Source: Leptospira fletcheri
GTDB taxonomy: Bacteria; Spirochaetota; Leptospiria; Leptospirales; Leptospiraceae
Direction: 5' to 3'
Assembly (NCBI RefSeq): GCF_004769195.1
Contig: NZ_RQET01000004.1
Location: 620,001-684,000, forward strand
DNA: 64,000 nt
Below the pieces are notes generated by a model. It searched no databases and was not told the origin of the DNA. It saw only the letters and a program-made list of their open reading frames with translations. Below are positions 49,635 through 59,341 of the stretch, piece after piece; position 1 is the stretch's first letter, and every line of letters begins with the position of its first letter. The translations under genes were made by a program, and so were the position numbers.

Positions 49635-51467
49635 CGGACTGATCTGGTCCGCACCGTCCGCCGGATCGTAGAGCGAATTGTAAGCGGCAATCTTAAAATA
49701 GAAGGTAAGTCCTTTTTGTAAAAACAGAAGTTTTTTGTCATAAGGATCCGAAATCGGTTTTTTCTTTTTTCCCTTCGAGAGTTTATGTTTGTCTTCTTCC
49801 GGTTTTTCCGCGTTCAAGCTGATCAATCGATTGTCGATGCACTGGCAAAGTTTTTGCCCGCCCGTCTTCTGTTTGTTCGGACAGGACGGGTCCTCTCCTC
49901 GGACGGGGTCCAGATATTCGCTCATCGGATGTTTTTCCCGATCTGAGATGGACAGGACGGGCATTTTGCCTTTTTCCAGATCCGTACGAGTGCCTTTTAG
50001 AATTCCGACCATTCTGTTCGGGCCGACTCCATAATGAATCACGTATCCGCCGGCTTTTCCCCGGACTTCCTTTTCAGGATTCGGAGTCCAACTAAGACAT
50101 ACGCGGGGACTTCCCGTGTCAGGATAGGCGTCGTCCATGTACACAACCTGCAAACCCATAGGCTTGACTGGAGGGAGGTTCTCGTTATACGAAAAAGATA
50201 AACTTTCCAGTTCGGGACCCGTATTTCCGGAAGCGTCCGACTTGAATTTCAGCTTCGCTTGAAAATACTTGAAACGAGGAAGATTCTTATCCAACGGGAT
50301 CTTATACGTCTGGAACTTCCTCTGCGCAGGCGGTGTTTCCGTTTCTTCGTCCGAGGAAAGATCTTCCTGCAAATAATCTTCGAGTTTTCTGAGATCTACG
50401 GACTTCCAATTCGGTCCGTCTTCCCCGGATCGAGGAAAGGGGCGAGGAGAAAATCGAAAATACAATTCCAAAAAGGAGGATTTCGGTATCTTTGCTTTCA
50501 AGGTCAGACCTTCCGGCACCGAATTCGTATACTTCGTTTTATATACGGGGGAGACTGCGGTTCCGAATTTGGCTCCCGCAGTAAAAGAGGATTGGTCGTA
50601 GGTTTGTCCGCTATAGGGAGTGGAAAGTTCCTCCAAGTCCGGCGCTCCCTTGGCCGTCAGAAAATCGTCTAACCAGCCGTAAAAATTCTCTCCCAAAACG
50701 AACGGAGTGGTATCTTCCGGATGAAATCCGATGCGGACGATCGACTCTCGGCGCGGAAGGGTCGCTCTATCGTTTTCCTTTCCGTTCACGTAAAATACGA
50801 TCTCCCTTTGCATCGGGCGAAAATGGATTACAAGGTGATTCCATTTCGATCTGGAAATTCTTTCCCTTCCTACGATTTTAAGGGAGGAAAAGGTTTTATT
50901 CTCTTTTTCAAAAAAATTATAAAACTCTAATACGGGAATCTCATCCTTTATTTTTAGATCCCAGCCGAAACGTTTTCCGCGAGTGTACAATCCTTTGTTT
51001 AAGAGAGTGGCTTCCTTATCCAAAGTTCCCGGTAAAAGGAATAGGGATATATAATATTCCTCTTTTAGATCGGAAGAGGTCAGGATTCCTTTCGTTTTAC
51101 CGGAGATTTTGATTCCGGATCTTTTTCCGGCAAATCTGGCGGATCTTTTTCCCGTGTGAGACTGGGACTCGTCCACCATGTAGGAGGAGGAGAGGACGCG
51201 GTATCCGCCGGTTTTATCCTGTAGTTCCCCTGCCTGTTCTTCTTCGAAATCGAAAAAGAGATCGGCCCCCTGTTTTCTATCTCTAGGGGCCAGGTCCATG
51301 ATCAGAGTACCGTTGTCGGATTTTTTCAGCCTTAGATCTTTCGTGTGAAACGAATTTAGGACGAAAGACGCCTTTTCCGGAAAAAGCGGCGTGATATTTA
51401 GGAGCAGCAGAAAAAAAGATAGGGAGATTTTACCGAAGGAAGTACCGAATTTCCTCATCCTAGTCAT
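49596..51467 (-). CDS. Exported LamG/ConA-like domain protein
   Basis: The 623-residue protein has a signal peptide (about residues 8-30), a concanavalin/laminin-G-like beta-sandwich (about 70-270, with DKTGGYRVL, KRSARFAGKRSGIKI, KWNHLVIHF, IVFYVNGKEND and FYGWLDDFLT), a second beta domain (about 290-420) and a fibronectin-III-like C-terminal region with CLSWTPNPEKEVRG. Such proteins usually bind carbohydrate or matrix at the cell surface; this is inference. Several ATGs are possible (51467, 51458). It follows rpiB on the same strand. Confidence 0.72.
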   Translation of the reverse strand: MTRMRKFGTSFGKISLSFFLLLLNITPLFPEKASFVLNSFHTKDLRLKKSDNGTLIMDLAPRDRKQGADLFFDFEEEQAGELQDKTGGYRVLSSSYMVDESQSHTGKRSARFAGKRSGIKISGKTKGILTSSDLKEEYYISLFLLPGTLDKEATLLNKGLYTRGKRFGWDLKIKDEIPVLEFYNFFEKENKTFSSLKIVGRERISRSKWNHLVIHFRPMQREIVFYVNGKENDRATLPRRESIVRIGFHPEDTTPFVLGENFYGWLDDFLTAKGAPDLEELSTPYSGQTYDQSSFTAGAKFGTAVSPVYKTKYTNSVPEGLTLKAKIPKSSFLELYFRFSPRPFPRSGEDGPNWKSVDLRKLEDYLQEDLSSDEETETPPAQRKFQTYKIPLDKNLPRFKYFQAKLKFKSDASGNTGPELESLSFSYNENLPPVKPMGLQVVYMDDAYPDTGSPRVCLSWTPNPEKEVRGKAGGYVIHYGVGPNRMVGILKGTRTDLEKGKMPVLSISDREKHPMSEYLDPVRGEDPSCPNKQKTGGQKLCQCIDNRLISLNAEKPEEDKHKLSKGKKKKPISDPYDKKLLFLQKGLTFYFKIAAYNSLYDPADGADQISPLSDPVEVYFLSE

Positions 51468-51486
51468 CCCGATCGGCAATCGCTAT

Positions 51487-51921
51487 TTAGCTGATCGAAT
51501 CCAATTGACCCACGCGTCTCTCGTGACGTCCCGCTTCGAAAGTTGTGGTTAGCCATTTTTGCGCGATACGGGCGGCTAGATCTTTTCCTAGAACACGTCC
51601 GCCCAGAACGAGGACGTTGGCGTTATTATGGCGTCTTGACATTTCCGCCGTGAATTCGTCGTGACAGAGCGCCGCCCGGATTCCTTTGAATCTATTTGCC
51701 GCGATCGAAGCTCCGATCCCTGTCCCACAAAGGGCGATCAGTCCTTCCACTTCGCCAGAAAGTACTTTCTTGCAGGCTTCGCCTATGACGAGCGGATAAT
51801 CTACGGAAGATTCGTCCCTAGTTCCGTAGTCGAGGATGTCCACCGAATTTGCCAATTCGTGTCTAAGATATTCTTTTAACTCGAATCCCCCGTGGTCGGA
51901 GGCGATGCCTATTTTTTTCAT
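51487..51921 (-). CDS. rpiB: Ribose-5-phosphate isomerase B
   Basis: RpiB interconverts ribose 5-phosphate and ribulose 5-phosphate in the pentose phosphate pathway. The 144-residue protein has the family N-terminus KIGIASDHGGFELKEYL, the active-site loop CGTGIGASIAANRFKGIRAA with the catalytic Cys, and RRHNNANVLVLGGR with the catalytic His. Length is normal. It lies between a secreted protein gene and the LamG-like gene, all leftward. Confidence 0.95.
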   Translation of the reverse strand: MKKIGIASDHGGFELKEYLRHELANSVDILDYGTRDESSVDYPLVIGEACKKVLSGEVEGLIALCGTGIGASIAANRFKGIRAALCHDEFTAEMSRRHNNANVLVLGGRVLGKDLAARIAQKWLTTTFEAGRHERRVGQLDSIS

Positions 51922-51985
51922 GTCCTGACGTTAACGTACGGGCGGGAATTTACGGATTCAAGCAAATTCCTTGAAAAGGAGGATT

Positions 51986-52567
51986 TTAATCGCCGACGCT
52001 TTCTTTCAGAAATTCGGGAGCGGTCTGGAAGAATTCCCAATGTTGCAATAACAAAGCTAGATAGAGATTCGTAAAGGATTCCAGAGGTAAGGGTTCTTCC
52101 GAAAGAGAAAGCGCTTCCGCGTCGAACAGACGGTTTAAAAGTTCCCTTTTGGATTGTAGAAACGTACGGACCTCTTTTTCCTCCGTCGCGGAAAAACGGA
52201 TCGTTTTTTCTTCCGAGAGAAGGTGGTTTTCGTAGAACGAATACAGTAGCTCCCTGGTTTCCCGGTAACGTCCGTAGTCCGACAAGAGAAGAATCTTTTC
52301 TTCCTTGGAAAGTCTTAGACGATGCACGCATTCCAAGCTTTGGTAGAGCGACTTGGCTTCCGAAACGGAAATTCGTTCCACCCACCGCGCTTTTTCCTCA
52401 GTAGGGAGCTTGGAATTGTAAAAATCCTTGATCTCTTTCGGAACATTTCCGGCGGAAAAACAGACGGAGGCTCTCGTCGCGGTGCGGAAGTACAGGGGTG
52501 CGGATTGGATTTCCCCCGAAAAGATTCCGGCCACCAGGAAGAGGCCGATAAGTTCCAAGCGGTTCAT
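51986..52567 (-). CDS. Exported protein of unknown function
   Basis: The 193-residue protein has an N-terminal signal peptide (about residues 1-22, ending EIQSAP) and a helical, Glu/Leu-rich mature part with two Cys (VCFSAGN and LECVHRL) that could form a disulfide. I do not recognise a family. It starts five bases after serC and is probably cotranscribed with it and rpiB. Confidence 0.65.
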   Translation of the reverse strand: MNRLELIGLFLVAGIFSGEIQSAPLYFRTATRASVCFSAGNVPKEIKDFYNSKLPTEEKARWVERISVSEAKSLYQSLECVHRLRLSKEEKILLLSDYGRYRETRELLYSFYENHLLSEEKTIRFSATEEKEVRTFLQSKRELLNRLFDAEALSLSEEPLPLESFTNLYLALLLQHWEFFQTAPEFLKESVGD

Positions 52568-52572
52568 TCTTT

Positions 52573-53664
52573 TTAAGCGGAGGCTTCGAAATCTTTCATG
52601 AATTCGATCAGGGCCGCGATTCCTTCCTTCGGCATGGAATTGTAGATGGAAGCTCGCAGTCCGCCTACTAGACGATGTCCTTCCAGCCCATGCAGTCCTC
52701 GTTCTTCCGCCCTTTCCACGAACTTCGCTTCCAAGGATTTATCTTTTAACGTAAACACTGCATTCATCGTGGATCGATATGGCTTCTTGACGGGAGCGCC
52801 GTATAGAGAGGAGGAATCCAGATAATCGTAGAGTAACTTCGCCTTTTCCTCGTTTTCTCTTTCGATCGCCTCGACGCCCCCCTTTTGTTTGAGCCATTCG
52901 AAGACCAGCTTTGCCATATATATAGAGTAAGTAGGCGGAGTATTGTACATGGATTTGTTTTTGATCGTCAGGCCGTAGTCCATCAAAAGCGGGATTGCGC
53001 GGCCGGAACGACCGATGAGATCCTTTCTGATGATTAAAACGCTGAGTCCGGACGGTCCGATGTTCTTTTGGGCTCCGGCAAAAATGATTCCGAAACGAGA
53101 TATGTCTATTTTACGGGAAAGAATTTCCGAAGTCATGTCGGCGACTAACGGAGCCTTCGTCAATTCCGGTATGACCGGATACCTGGATCCGAGCAGAGTA
53201 TTGTTGGAAGTGATATAAACGTAAGACGCTGTTTCGTTTATGTTGGCATCGGTCAATCGGGGAATTTCCGTATAATGGTGGGAATCGCCGTCGTAGATCT
53301 TTTGGACGGGGTTATAGCGAAGGGCTTCTTCCATCGCCTTCTTGGCCCATATCCCGGTTATCGAATAGTCGGCACTTTCTCCTTCCTTCAATAAATTCAA
53401 AGGGATCGCGGAAAAATGCAACGTGGCTCCCCCGGAAAAAAAGGCGATTTCGTAATTTTCCGGAACCGAGAGTAGTTCCCGTAAGAGCGAAAGCGCTTCG
53501 TCCAAAACCTCTCCGAACAACTTGCCGCGGTGGCTGTCTTCCATGATGGACATTCCGGAAGCTCGGTAATTCAGGAATTCCGAGGCCGCCTTTTCCATTA
53601 CGGGCGTAGGGAGCATGGCCGGTCCGGCGCAGAAATTGTAGATTCTCCGATGAAACTCGCGCAT
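52573..53664 (-). CDS. serC: Phosphoserine aminotransferase
   Basis: SerC converts 3-phosphohydroxypyruvate to phosphoserine in serine synthesis and acts in pyridoxal phosphate synthesis. The 363-residue protein opens with [19 protein letters not shown], has the substrate loop [13 protein letters not shown], and the pyridoxal-phosphate Lys in [15 protein letters not shown]. The chosen ATG at 53664 gives the normal length; a frame upstream adds 44 non-homologous residues that overlap the divergent gene region. Confidence 0.95.
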   Translation of the reverse strand: MREFHRRIYNFCAGPAMLPTPVMEKAASEFLNYRASGMSIMEDSHRGKLFGEVLDEALSLLRELLSVPENYEIAFFSGGATLHFSAIPLNLLKEGESADYSITGIWAKKAMEEALRYNPVQKIYDGDSHHYTEIPRLTDANINETASYVYITSNNTLLGSRYPVIPELTKAPLVADMTSEILSRKIDISRFGIIFAGAQKNIGPSGLSVLIIRKDLIGRSGRAIPLLMDYGLTIKNKSMYNTPPTYSIYMAKLVFEWLKQKGGVEAIERENEEKAKLLYDYLDSSSLYGAPVKKPYRSTMNAVFTLKDKSLEAKFVERAEERGLHGLEGHRLVGGLRASIYNSMPKEGIAALIEFMKDFEASA

Positions 53665-53826
53665 GGAGCTAGGGTAAAAATCCTTCGTTCGGGGGCAACT
53701 TTCTTCCACCGAACGGGATACTCGTCCGGGAAAAATCCTTGGCAGCGGGGTCCGAAAGAGCGTAGGATAGCCATTCGTATCTCGCGTTGCGTTCATCGCA
53801 AAGTTGCATTTCCAAGGAGTTCAAAC

Positions 53827-55512
53827 ATGTCACGGATTCGACCGATCGTCCTCTTGATCGCTTCTATCTTCGTTTGCGGGCAAATTCTAGCCCAAACGGG
53901 TCCTCGTCTGGGGGAAAGAGAGATTCGCTCTTCCGGGAGGGTCAATTTCGTAAACCGTTCCGCCGCTAGGGCCGACGAGGAAACGAGGGGAAATAATGCG
54001 AAGACAGGTGCGGATTTAGCGGAATCCCTGAAGAAGAATCCTCAGACTCCCGCCAGCGAAGAAGGGATCACAGTAGTGAGAGTCCTGCCCGAGGAGAAAA
54101 AATTCGGTGCGGACATTTTTAGCTTAGGTAAGGAAACGGAATTCGGGCACATCAATTCGATCCAACGGATTTTGGCCGGTTACGTAAAGGCGAACTTCGG
54201 CTACTCCGAACAGAATTCGGATACTCTCGCCACTTATATACTCTATTACAATGCGATCCATAGAAAAGGTACGGCTTATGTGAAGGGCAAATACGGCGCC
54301 GAAGTGGTCAAGAACCTGACTCCCGAAAAGATCGGAATCGCGAGACGGTACAATGAATGGCCCGATAAGACTCAGATCATTATTCCGATCGTAGGTAATA
54401 TTCTTTCCGAAGACGGAAGGGACGTACACACGGACGAACTCGAAAAGGAAGTCAATAAGGATCTGGATAAGAAAAAGGAAGGTCAGGAAGATAAGAAAAA
54501 AATGGACGACCTCCAAAAGGAAAAAATCCAGGACGAAAAAAAGAAATTAGAAGAGAAGAAAGAGGAAAACAAAAACCAGCAGAAACAAGCGGCCGAAAAA
54601 GAAAAGAAAATCGAAAGGGAGCTCCAGGAATTAAATAAGGACCCTGTAAAAAACAAACAAAAAATCACCCAAAAGCAGGAAGAGAAAAAACAGGTCCAGC
54701 AACAGCAGCAGCAAGCCAAAAAAGAAGAGCAGCAGCTGAAGGAGAAGGAAAAGGAGATCTCCAAAAAAGAGGAAAGCCGCAAGTCGGATACCAAGTCCGA
54801 TTCTAAATCTTCCGTGAGCGATTCTTCCAAGACCGAATCCGGTAAGACTTCCTCTGCAGATTCCAAAAAGACGGATAGTCCCGACGATAAAAAGAGCAAG
54901 GAAGAACTTCAAAAAGAACTGAAGGACACCAAACAGGAACTGCAAACCGCCAAGGAAGAGCAGAAGAAAAAAGAGGAATTCGATAAAAACGTGGTCGGCG
55001 GAAAAATCCTATTTTTAAAGACCTTAAAATATCTTTCCGACGGGCATTACAGCAACGAACTGCACGTACTGGACCCGAGTAACGACGACGAAATTTCCAG
55101 AGGAGAATTCAATAAGATCTGCGGAAGAACCTTCGAAGTATTGGACGGTAAGGCTCTCGTGGTCGGCTACGAATCCGACCATTCCGCGGAACACAAACTC
55201 ATATTGATAGACCAGGAAACGCTCAAACCGGCCGTTTGGTCCAAGGATTCCGTATTCTGGCGTTCCCCCATGATTTTGAAGGGGGAAGATGTGTACGCTT
55301 TCGAAGAGAAGGACGGAAAATATTTCTTGGCCCGCTTCGACAAAGGACTGAAGAAAACGGCGTCTTCCGAAGACGAAATCAGCCCTAACTCTAACGTAAC
55401 CTTTTATGGAGATAAGATTTACGTGACCGGAAAAGAGGAAGGGTCCGCTTCGACTCAGATCAGCGTATTCAACAAGGGTGATCTAAAACTGATCAAGAAA
55501 ATCAAGCCTTGA
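53827..55512 (+). CDS. P83/100-family protein
   Basis: The 561-residue protein has a signal peptide (about residues 1-22, ending ILAQTG) and the P83/100 arrangement known from Borrelia and other spirochaetes. A conserved N-terminal domain (about 80-200) holds SIQRILAGYVKANFGYSEQNSD and TLATYILYYNAIHRKGTAYV. A long Lys/Glu/Gln coiled-coil and low-complexity region (about 215-390, including poly-Gln) follows, then a C-terminal beta-rich, possibly propeller-like domain. The role is unknown; it is a spirochaete marker and a known antigen family. The ATG at 53827 was taken because of the signal peptide. Confidence 0.88.
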   Translation: MSRIRPIVLLIASIFVCGQILAQTGPRLGEREIRSSGRVNFVNRSAARADEETRGNNAKTGADLAESLKKNPQTPASEEGITVVRVLPEEKKFGADIFSLGKETEFGHINSIQRILAGYVKANFGYSEQNSDTLATYILYYNAIHRKGTAYVKGKYGAEVVKNLTPEKIGIARRYNEWPDKTQIIIPIVGNILSEDGRDVHTDELEKEVNKDLDKKKEGQEDKKKMDDLQKEKIQDEKKKLEEKKEENKNQQKQAAEKEKKIERELQELNKDPVKNKQKITQKQEEKKQVQQQQQQAKKEEQQLKEKEKEISKKEESRKSDTKSDSKSSVSDSSKTESGKTSSADSKKTDSPDDKKSKEELQKELKDTKQELQTAKEEQKKKEEFDKNVVGGKILFLKTLKYLSDGHYSNELHVLDPSNDDEISRGEFNKICGRTFEVLDGKALVVGYESDHSAEHKLILIDQETLKPAVWSKDSVFWRSPMILKGEDVYAFEEKDGKYFLARFDKGLKKTASSEDEISPNSNVTFYGDKIYVTGKEEGSASTQISVFNKGDLKLIKKIKP

Positions 55513-55523
55513 AGAAGGCAGGA

Positions 55524-55550
55524 CATCCCCCGTTCCTAAAACGGGGGATG
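55524..55550. terminator. Bidirectional hairpin between P83/100 gene and fliE
   Basis: CATCCCCCGTT and AACGGGGGATG form a perfect 11-pair GC-rich stem with a five-base loop between the two convergent stop codons. T tracts on either side are short, but position and stability suggest termination of both operons. Confidence 0.7.
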
Positions 55551-55566
55551 GTTCTTAAAAAGGGGA

Positions 55567-55947
55567 TTACCTCATCGAGGTAAGATCACGATACCCGCGG
55601 ACCACTCCGTCCGCCAATGTTTTAGTGAACGTCAAGGCAACTCTCGCTTTTTCCGATGCAATCATTACTTCGTGCGCGTCCACGCTATTCGGATCGTAGA
55701 CCATTTTTTGCGTAAGCTCGTCGGCTTCGACCTGCAGATCGTTTACGGATTTGAACGCGTTTCTCATCGCTTCGGAAAAACTTTCAGCAACGTAATCGGG
55801 AGAAACAGGCTCTTTTACGTCCTTGTAATGTCTATCGTCTGCGGCATTTACCGAAACCTTATCCCCTTTGGGAGTCAGGGGAAATCGGGAGTCCGAATAT
55901 CCGGAATTGTAAGTGTACCAAAGTTTCGAATTAAAATCTATCTGCAT
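55567..55947 (-). CDS. fliE: Flagellar hook-basal body protein FliE
   Basis: FliE links the MS ring to the proximal rod of the periplasmic flagellum. The 126-residue protein has the conserved C-terminal helix of the family (VMIASEKARVALTFTKTLADGVVRGYRDLTSMR, in two pieces) and an N-terminal polar stretch. AGGAAA precedes the ATG. It is the last gene of flgB-flgC-fliE; fliF, often next in this operon, is absent here and the P83/100 gene converges. Confidence 0.95.
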   Translation of the reverse strand: MQIDFNSKLWYTYNSGYSDSRFPLTPKGDKVSVNAADDRHYKDVKEPVSPDYVAESFSEAMRNAFKSVNDLQVEADELTQKMVYDPNSVDAHEVMIASEKARVALTFTKTLADGVVRGYRDLTSMR

Positions 55948-55963
55948 CGTATTTTCCTAATGA

Positions 55964-56425
55964 TTAAGCTCTTCCGATTTCGAGGGCTTTGTTGAACATC
56001 GCTTTCGAGCCTGTGATCATTTGCACGTTGGCTTCGTAGGATCTGGAAGCCGAAATCATGTCGGTCATTTCGGTGACTATATTGACATTCGGCATTTCCA
56101 CATACCCTTTTTTAGGGCCGATTTGGATCGAATCCGGATGGGTCGGGTCGTATACCATGCGCAAAGGAGACATGTCCTTTTCAATCTTCATTACTTTCAC
56201 GCCTTTTCCCTCGCCGGGAGAAATCCCGAACGGGTAGACGGGGCTTTTCCAACGAGTTCTGAGATTGACAGGGGTCAGAACGACCCTATCCCTACGAAAG
56301 GGACCGTCTCCGTTCGTATTTCTAGTCGTCGTCGAGTTGGCGATATTATTTCCGATTACGTCCATTCGTAGACGCTGTGCCGAGAGACCTGTTGCAGAAA
56401 TATTAATCGAAGTGAAAAGTCCCAT
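55964..56425 (-). CDS. flgC: Flagellar basal-body rod protein FlgC
   Basis: FlgC is a proximal rod subunit. The 153-residue protein has the rod-family N-terminal motif SINISATGLSAQRLRMDVIGNNIANSTTTRN and the C-terminal motif VEMPNVNIVTEMTDMISASRSYEANVQMI. Length is typical for the longer FlgC proteins. AAAGGAAG is the ribosome-binding site. It lies between flgB and fliE. Confidence 0.97.
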   Translation of the reverse strand: MGLFTSINISATGLSAQRLRMDVIGNNIANSTTTRNTNGDGPFRRDRVVLTPVNLRTRWKSPVYPFGISPGEGKGVKVMKIEKDMSPLRMVYDPTHPDSIQIGPKKGYVEMPNVNIVTEMTDMISASRSYEANVQMITGSKAMFNKALEIGRA

Positions 56426-56464
56426 GTGCTTCCTTTCCTATTCCGCTATGTCCCATTTCCGGGA

Positions 56465-56896
56465 TTAAGCGAGCCTCATTATGTTCTTTAAATCTCTATA
56501 ATTCGCGTTTAAGCGGTCAGCCATAAGCATGTATTGCATCTGGGAATTGGAAGCATCTACGACTTCTTTTTCCGGATCCACGTTATTTCCATCGGCGCGC
56601 ATGGTCGTAAGATAGTCTATGTTCGACTTCGGTTGCACTTGGCGATAATCCAGGGGGGTAAAGAAGGAAATATGTCTTTCGTCCTCGATTCTGGTGGGAA
56701 TCGCTTTGGATGCTTCGATTTTTTCCGATTCCATCGCTCTCTTGATCATGGATTCGAAAATCACTTCGCTTCTCTTAAAATGGGGTACGTCCGCGTTCGC
56801 GATATTGTCCGAAATCACCTTTCTTTTTAACGTGGCCGCGTTCATCCCTCTTTCGAGCAGATCCTGAGTTTTCATGAAATGGGTTTTTTCGAACAT
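56465..56896 (-). CDS. flgB: Flagellar basal-body rod protein FlgB
   Basis: FlgB is the rod subunit next to FliE. The 143-residue protein has the rod motif MNAATLKRKVISDNIANADVPHFKRSEVIF and the C-terminal region VDASNSQMQYMLMADRLNANYRDLKNIMR. GGGAGTG precedes the ATG. It is the first gene of the flagellar operon and is divergent from a STAS-domain gene. Confidence 0.96.
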   Translation of the reverse strand: MFEKTHFMKTQDLLERGMNAATLKRKVISDNIANADVPHFKRSEVIFESMIKRAMESEKIEASKAIPTRIEDERHISFFTPLDYRQVQPKSNIDYLTTMRADGNNVDPEKEVVDASNSQMQYMLMADRLNANYRDLKNIMRLA

Positions 56897-57006
56897 AGGA
56901 CACTCCCAACAAAAATTTCGGTTGAATTCGGGATTTCCCGAAGATAAAAAAAGGTTTCGGCAGAAAAATTTCGTTCAAAAAAGCTGGTGTGAGGGATAAT
57001 AGAAAC

Positions 57007-57297
57007 ATGGAAGAAGGTTCCGAGGTAATCGAGATTAAGCCCGAATTAACGGCTCTTTTTAACGATTATTATGCCTTCCGAAACCAATTGATGGATGCGA
57101 TCGCCAAGAAACCCAAGAAAATCGTTCTGAATCTAGGGCGTATTCCCGTTATGAATTCGATTTCGATCAGTTCCCTCGTTTGGTTCTGTAAAAACGCCCG
57201 GAGCGAGGGAATCGACATTAAGATTCTGGAAATCCACCCAGATCTGATGAAAACGTTCGAAATGTTGAAAATCGACGAATACTTCCAGCAAATCTAG
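57007..57297 (+). CDS. STAS-domain protein (anti-sigma-factor antagonist type)
   Basis: The 96-residue protein is a single STAS domain resembling SpoIIAA/RsbV: VIEIKPELTALFNDYYAFRNQL, KKIVLNLGRIPVMNSISISSLVWFCKNA and IKILEIHPDLMKTFEMLKIDEYF. The usual phosphoacceptor context DSSG is replaced by NSISI, with Ser still available. It may bind an anti-sigma or other regulator. It starts 110 bases from the divergent flgB, so a role in flagellar or stress control is possible but unproven. The ATG follows GAGGG. Confidence 0.85.
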   Translation: MEEGSEVIEIKPELTALFNDYYAFRNQLMDAIAKKPKKIVLNLGRIPVMNSISISSLVWFCKNARSEGIDIKILEIHPDLMKTFEMLKIDEYFQQI

Positions 57298-57379
57298 ACG
57301 GTGGATGATGACCTTGTTACTCCGAGTAGCGTAGGAAATTCCCTCGACAAAGGACCCGAAACCGATAGCCTGGGTCCGG

Positions 57380-57793
57380 ATGAAAAAAGCGATCCTCTCT
57401 TTTGCCCTGATTTTATTTTTATCAGCTTGTCGTAAGCCTTTGCCTGAACGGATTCTAGGCGTTTGGGAAAATACGAAAACCTGCGGCGCGGAAGGAAATT
57501 GCAGATACCCGAATCCCGCTCTCGGTCCGAGCAAATTAACAGTTTTGGAAAACGGTTTGGCTTTGTATGCCGATCCCGAACTGGAAGGACCGAACAAAGG
57601 AAAAGAGTTTCACATCGAATACCTTCTCGAGGAAGAAAACACGAAATCCAAATCGCCGGAGTTGGTGTTCCGTTTCCTGAATTTGGGCTTCGAAATCCGT
57701 TATGTCATCGCCAAGTCGGACGAAGAGGAATTGGAACTTTTCAATCCGAAAAAGGAGAATACGGAAACCTATAGACGGGTCGGGAAAAAATAG
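57380..57793 (+). CDS. Small lipoprotein
   Basis: The 137-residue precursor has a signal peptide with the lipobox LFLSAC (Cys17) and a short beta-rich mature part beginning RKPLPERILGVWENTKTCG. This looks like a lipocalin- or YfdX-sized domain but is not recognised. Two further Cys could pair. Its stop is directly followed by the ATG of a TPR gene. Confidence 0.75.
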   Translation: MKKAILSFALILFLSACRKPLPERILGVWENTKTCGAEGNCRYPNPALGPSKLTVLENGLALYADPELEGPNKGKEFHIEYLLEEENTKSKSPELVFRFLNLGFEIRYVIAKSDEEELELFNPKKENTETYRRVGKK

Positions 57794-58888
57794 ATGTTCG
57801 GTTCGGGCAAAAAAGGTTCGCTACTGATTCTTTTATTTTGCCTTATATTGGATTCCGCTCCTCTACGTTCGGAAACGAACTCCGAAGAAACCCAGACTTT
57901 AGTGCCTGCTTCTCCCGAAGGAGAACTGCCTCCTCCCCCGCCTCCCACGGACAAAAGCGAGCTTTCCCGTCGCAAGTACCAGATCTTGGCGTTAAACACC
58001 GAGACGATCAATCTCCTTCGGGTGAATAATCTGGTCCGTTCCCTAACCAATATTGAAAAGATCAAAAAATTGGATCCGGATTGTTTGGAGTACCAGTATC
58101 TAAACGGAGCCTATCTTTATGCGATCGGACGTTATCCTCAGTCTAAAAAATCTTTGCTGAAGGCGATCGAAATCCATCCCGGACACGACCCTTCCTATTA
58201 TTTGTTAGGGATGATTTTTGTACGGCGGAGTAAATGGGAATCTTCCGTTCCCTATTTTCAAAAAGCGGTGGAATTGGCGAATTACAATCCTTTCTACAGA
58301 TTGAATTTGGCCCTCGCGTATTTCGAAACCGGGCAATATTTGCGTGCGAAAGCCGAGGCGGAAAAGGCGGTGGAATTAAAGCCGAATTTTCGGAACGCCA
58401 AATTGGTTCTGCTGAAATCGGATTTTGCCCTGGGAAACAAGGCCAATGCGTTGAGTCTCTGCAAAGAATTTGCCAAGGAAGGATTTCTTTCTAAGGAATT
58501 CGCTTATATATACGCGCGCCTCGCGATGGATATCGATAAGAATTTCCGCAAAGCCATCAAATTATATAATCAATTTCCGGATCTTCCGTTTAACGAGCGC
58601 AGATTTTTAGGCCACGCGTATTTCCACACGGCTAATTTTCGAGCCTCTGCCAACGTATATTCCGGTATTTTGGGCGCTAAAATATTAAGCGAAGAAGATA
58701 AGATCAACTATCTGCGATCTTTGGTTTTTACGAAGGACTATAGACGACTTGAGACTTTCGTTGCCGGATGGATTTCGGAAGAGCCGGATAAAAAGGTAAA
58801 AATCCAGGAGGCTCTGGATATAGCGGAATTGTTGAAAGATAACGATCCGAAAGTATATCATATGCTTCCTTCCCGATCACCTTACTGA
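57794..58888 (+). CDS. Exported TPR protein
   Basis: The 364-residue protein has a signal peptide (about residues 1-24), a Pro-rich stretch of PPPPP and a TPR array over about 65-330 (YLYAIGRYPQSKKSLLKAIEI, YYLLGMIFVRRSKWESSVPYFQKAVEL, LALAYFETGQYLRAKAEAEKAVEL). It follows a lipoprotein gene with no spacer, so the two products are probably partners in the periplasm. It converges with ybaN by a seven-base overlap. Confidence 0.85.
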   Translation: MFGSGKKGSLLILLFCLILDSAPLRSETNSEETQTLVPASPEGELPPPPPPTDKSELSRRKYQILALNTETINLLRVNNLVRSLTNIEKIKKLDPDCLEYQYLNGAYLYAIGRYPQSKKSLLKAIEIHPGHDPSYYLLGMIFVRRSKWESSVPYFQKAVELANYNPFYRLNLALAYFETGQYLRAKAEAEKAVELKPNFRNAKLVLLKSDFALGNKANALSLCKEFAKEGFLSKEFAYIYARLAMDIDKNFRKAIKLYNQFPDLPFNERRFLGHAYFHTANFRASANVYSGILGAKILSEEDKINYLRSLVFTKDYRRLETFVAGWISEEPDKKVKIQEALDIAELLKDNDPKVYHMLPSRSPY

Positions 58889-59313
58889 TTTTCGGCCTCT
58901 TTCCGTTTCGTGGGAAAACGTAAAAGGTAAGCGATGACCGCGATTCCTATGATTGCCATTCCGATCCTTACTCCTAAAACCGGGAGAAAAAAAGCGCTCA
59001 AAGCCATGGTAAGAACGATGGTGGAGATCGCGATGATTTTGGCGCGCATAGGAATCGCTTTATGGATCCGCCAGTCCCGAATGAAGGACCCGAAATACCT
59101 GTTGTTCATGAGCCAATTGTAAAAACGTTCCGACGCTTTTGCATAGCAAGCGGCAGCCGCCAAAAGGAACGGAGTAGTAGGAAGGCCGGGGACGAAAATC
59201 CCGATGACCCCAAGAATCACGCAAACGGTTCCGACAAATATCAATAGGAAACGCACGATTCCGGATTTGTGAGGTCGAACCTCGTCGCTGTAATCTTTAT
59301 ATTCTCGAGCCAT
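58882..59313 (-). CDS. YbaN/DUF454-family inner membrane protein
   Basis: The 143-residue protein has three to four transmembrane helices and the DUF454 signature: GIFVPGLPTTPFLLAAAACYAKASERFYNWLMNN, with GPxIRDWRIHKAIPMRAK after it (seen as FIRDWRIHKAIPMRAK). Its function is unknown. It lies after the terminator of the pntB transcript, so it probably has its own promoter. Confidence 0.9.
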   Translation of the reverse strand: MAREYKDYSDEVRPHKSGIVRFLLIFVGTVCVILGVIGIFVPGLPTTPFLLAAAACYAKASERFYNWLMNNRYFGSFIRDWRIHKAIPMRAKIIAISTIVLTMALSAFFLPVLGVRIGMAIIGIAVIAYLLRFPTKRKEAENQ

Positions 59314-59341
59314 AGAAAACCTCTAATATTCAATTTAGAAT

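Noticed and set aside
54124..54945. Frames antisense to the P83/100 low-complexity region, rich in Phe/Leu/Ser
   Set aside because: They are the complement of Lys/Glu/Gln-rich coding sequence and resemble membrane proteins only by composition.
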